Assembly: GCA_016934675.1 (NCBI GenBank)
Contig: JAFGSJ010000024.1
Coordinates: 1 to 64,000, forward strand
Direction of reading: 5' to 3'
Source: a bacterium
GTDB lineage: Bacteria > CSSED10-310 > JAFGSJ01
Length of the DNA: 64,000 nucleotides
Part shown: in pieces, positions 63,057 through 64,000 of the stretch
How positions within the stretch are numbered: position 1 is the first letter of the stretch
How the letters are laid out: each line of letters starts with the position of its first letter
Translations under genes and position numbers: made by a program
The notes under the pieces: generated by a model
Database searches by the model: none
What the model saw: only the letters and a program-made list of their open reading frames with translations
What the model was told of the DNA's origin: nothing

Positions 63057-64000
63057 TTATTGGCAACTCTCAAGTATTTCCTGCAGGTAAATACCGATAC
63101 TGCCCCCATTGATCACATAGGTCATCATTTGACCCTGTCGCTCGATTTCGATTTCAACTGGTTCAAGTAGTGAAGTCGAGCTGACTAATTGTTGCAACTC
63201 TGGAGCATGGGTCGTTTCCTGATGATTGTAGGAGCGGATGATATCGCCGGGTTGTAATCCTATCCTCGCAGCCTGCGAATCGGGAATGATATTCGAGATC
63301 GAGATGCCCTTTTGATAAGAATCGAGTATGGTCCTGGTCCCAGGTCCGCCTATCTCTGCCACAGCATCGTAGGCAGCCATGGCAAGAGGCGTACCTGTTT
63401 GAATCTCTCGAATCAGAGCAGAAAATGCTTGTTCACCGAAATTCTGTTGTAAGGCTTCTATTGCTGCCCAGCGAATATATTCTGGATTTTGTTGCGCTAG
63501 AAGCGATTCCAAAAATTGCACACTATCAGGAGAGGGAATTGAGCCAATTGCTTCGATGAGATCGAGTCTGTTCAAATGAGTATTTCGTCTGGCATAGAGT
63601 TCCCGAAGAAGTGGCCCGGCTTCCTCTTTTCCGGAATCCCTGTAGTACTCGACTAATTGACTCAGCATGAAATTGTCCGAAATTTGGTGAGTTTTCAGGA
63701 GTCGAGTGACCTGATCGAATATTTCGGTTTCATCGAGAAACAGAATTTCTTGAGGACCAAGATGATTTAACTCGGCAGCCTGATCTGAATCAGTCAGGGA
63801 CATCAGAATTGTTATTCCTTTATTACCAAGAAGTTCACCTATTGTCCCGTATAAAACGTGCTGCAACTGGTGTTGTTTCAATACAGGCAGTAGTGAGATC
63901 AATTGCGAAACCGTGGTTTTATCTCCGGTCTGGGACAACCCTCTCAGTGCCAGAGCAAGTGTTTGGCGATTTGAAGAAGTCCGGATGAGGTCGAACATCG
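63057..64000 (-). CDS. HEAT-repeat and PDZ protein, 5' end off the window
   Basis: At least 313 residues; the frame reaches the window edge, so the visible Met at 63998 is probably internal. HEAT-like helical repeats (about 1-215; for example PDSVQFLESLLAQQNPEYIRW... AAIEALQQNFGEQ) are followed by a PDZ domain (DSQAARIGLQPGDIIRSYNH, about 239-258). There is no protease domain in the visible part. It converges with aroQ. Function unknown. Confidence 0.75.
   Translation of the reverse strand, partial: MFDLIRTSSNRQTLALALRGLSQTGDKTTVSQLISLLPVLKQHQLQHVLYGTIGELLGNKGITILMSLTDSDQAAELNHLGPQEILFLDETEIFDQVTRLLKTHQISDNFMLSQLVEYYRDSGKEEAGPLLRELYARRNTHLNRLDLIEAIGSIPSPDSVQFLESLLAQQNPEYIRWAAIEALQQNFGEQAFSALIREIQTGTPLAMAAYDAVAEIGGPGTRTILDSYQKGISISNIIPDSQAARIGLQPGDIIRSYNHQETTHAPELQQLVSSTSLLEPVEIEIERQGQMMTYVINGGSIGIYLQEILESCQ

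Noticed and set aside
1-64000. CRISPR arrays, IS elements, prophage or integron genes
   Set aside because: No repeat-spacer pattern, no transposase, integrase or phage structural gene was found.

Overview
The window is protein-dense DNA from a diderm (Gram-negative-type) bacterium. The evidence is an outer-membrane secretin (PilQ), an Lgt lipoprotein-maturation enzyme, several lipobox proteins, and a type II secretion/type IV pilus-like machine. I cannot name the phylum from sequence alone. The mix of a C25 (gingipain-type) protease, secreted Ig/FnIII proteins with IPTL-like C-terminal tails, many B12-type radical SAM proteins, PEP/pyruvate-binding proteins and CheY-like stand-alone receivers points to an uncultivated, probably anaerobic lineage such as those around Acidobacteriota or FCB candidate phyla. 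No rRNA, tRNA, CRISPR array, insertion sequence or prophage was seen.

Layout. 0-1 kb: the 5' part of a secreted protein (minus strand) whose signal-peptide codons contain six CTTCT repeats. 1.4-7.4 kb: a serine/glutamate/PEP-type metabolic run (SerA-like dehydrogenase, glutamate dehydrogenase, lone PEP-synthase-type ATP-grasp protein) and a membrane orphan. 7.6-15.5 kb: an exported-protein region with a secreted thioredoxin-like protein that reads through an in-frame TGA exactly at the first Cys of its CxxC motif (probable selenocysteine), an alkyltransferase-like protein, a four-haem cytochrome, an SGNH-like secreted protein, and an (alpha/alpha)6-barrel protein. 16-18.4 kb: an HD-GYP protein and a response regulator. 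18.4-23.4 kb: a glycosyltransferase/radical SAM cluster. 23.5-27.3 kb: lgt, comEA-like, comEC. 27.4-36.6 kb: flavin reductase, C25 protease, glutamine synthetase, TldD/TldE pair, zinc alcohol dehydrogenase, YhcC-type radical SAM protein. 36.6-43 kb: response regulator coupled to a large orphan protein, sulfatase-like lipoprotein, coiled-coil amidase. 43.1-52.4 kb (minus): two radical SAM genes, an epimerase, gspE-gspF-gspG-gspH, and one more radical SAM gene. 52.7-64 kb: response regulator, rpmB, pilM-N-O-P-Q, two lipoproteins, a TPR protein, a Roadblock protein, aroQ and a HEAT-PDZ protein.

How they fit. GspEFGH and PilMNOPQ together make a nearly complete envelope-spanning export or pilus machine. 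Its assembly ATPase and pseudopilins are GspE/G/H-like, while its inner platform is PilM/N/O-like. Receivers, an HD-GYP protein and a Roadblock/TPR pair look like its regulatory surroundings. Exported products (C25 protease, selenothioredoxin, Ig lipoproteins) are plausible cargo.

The two strongest leads are the apparent secreted selenoprotein (UGA at 7947-7949 with a SECIS-like hairpin) and the opa-like pentanucleotide repeat in the signal peptide at 931-960, driven by a near-consensus promoter.
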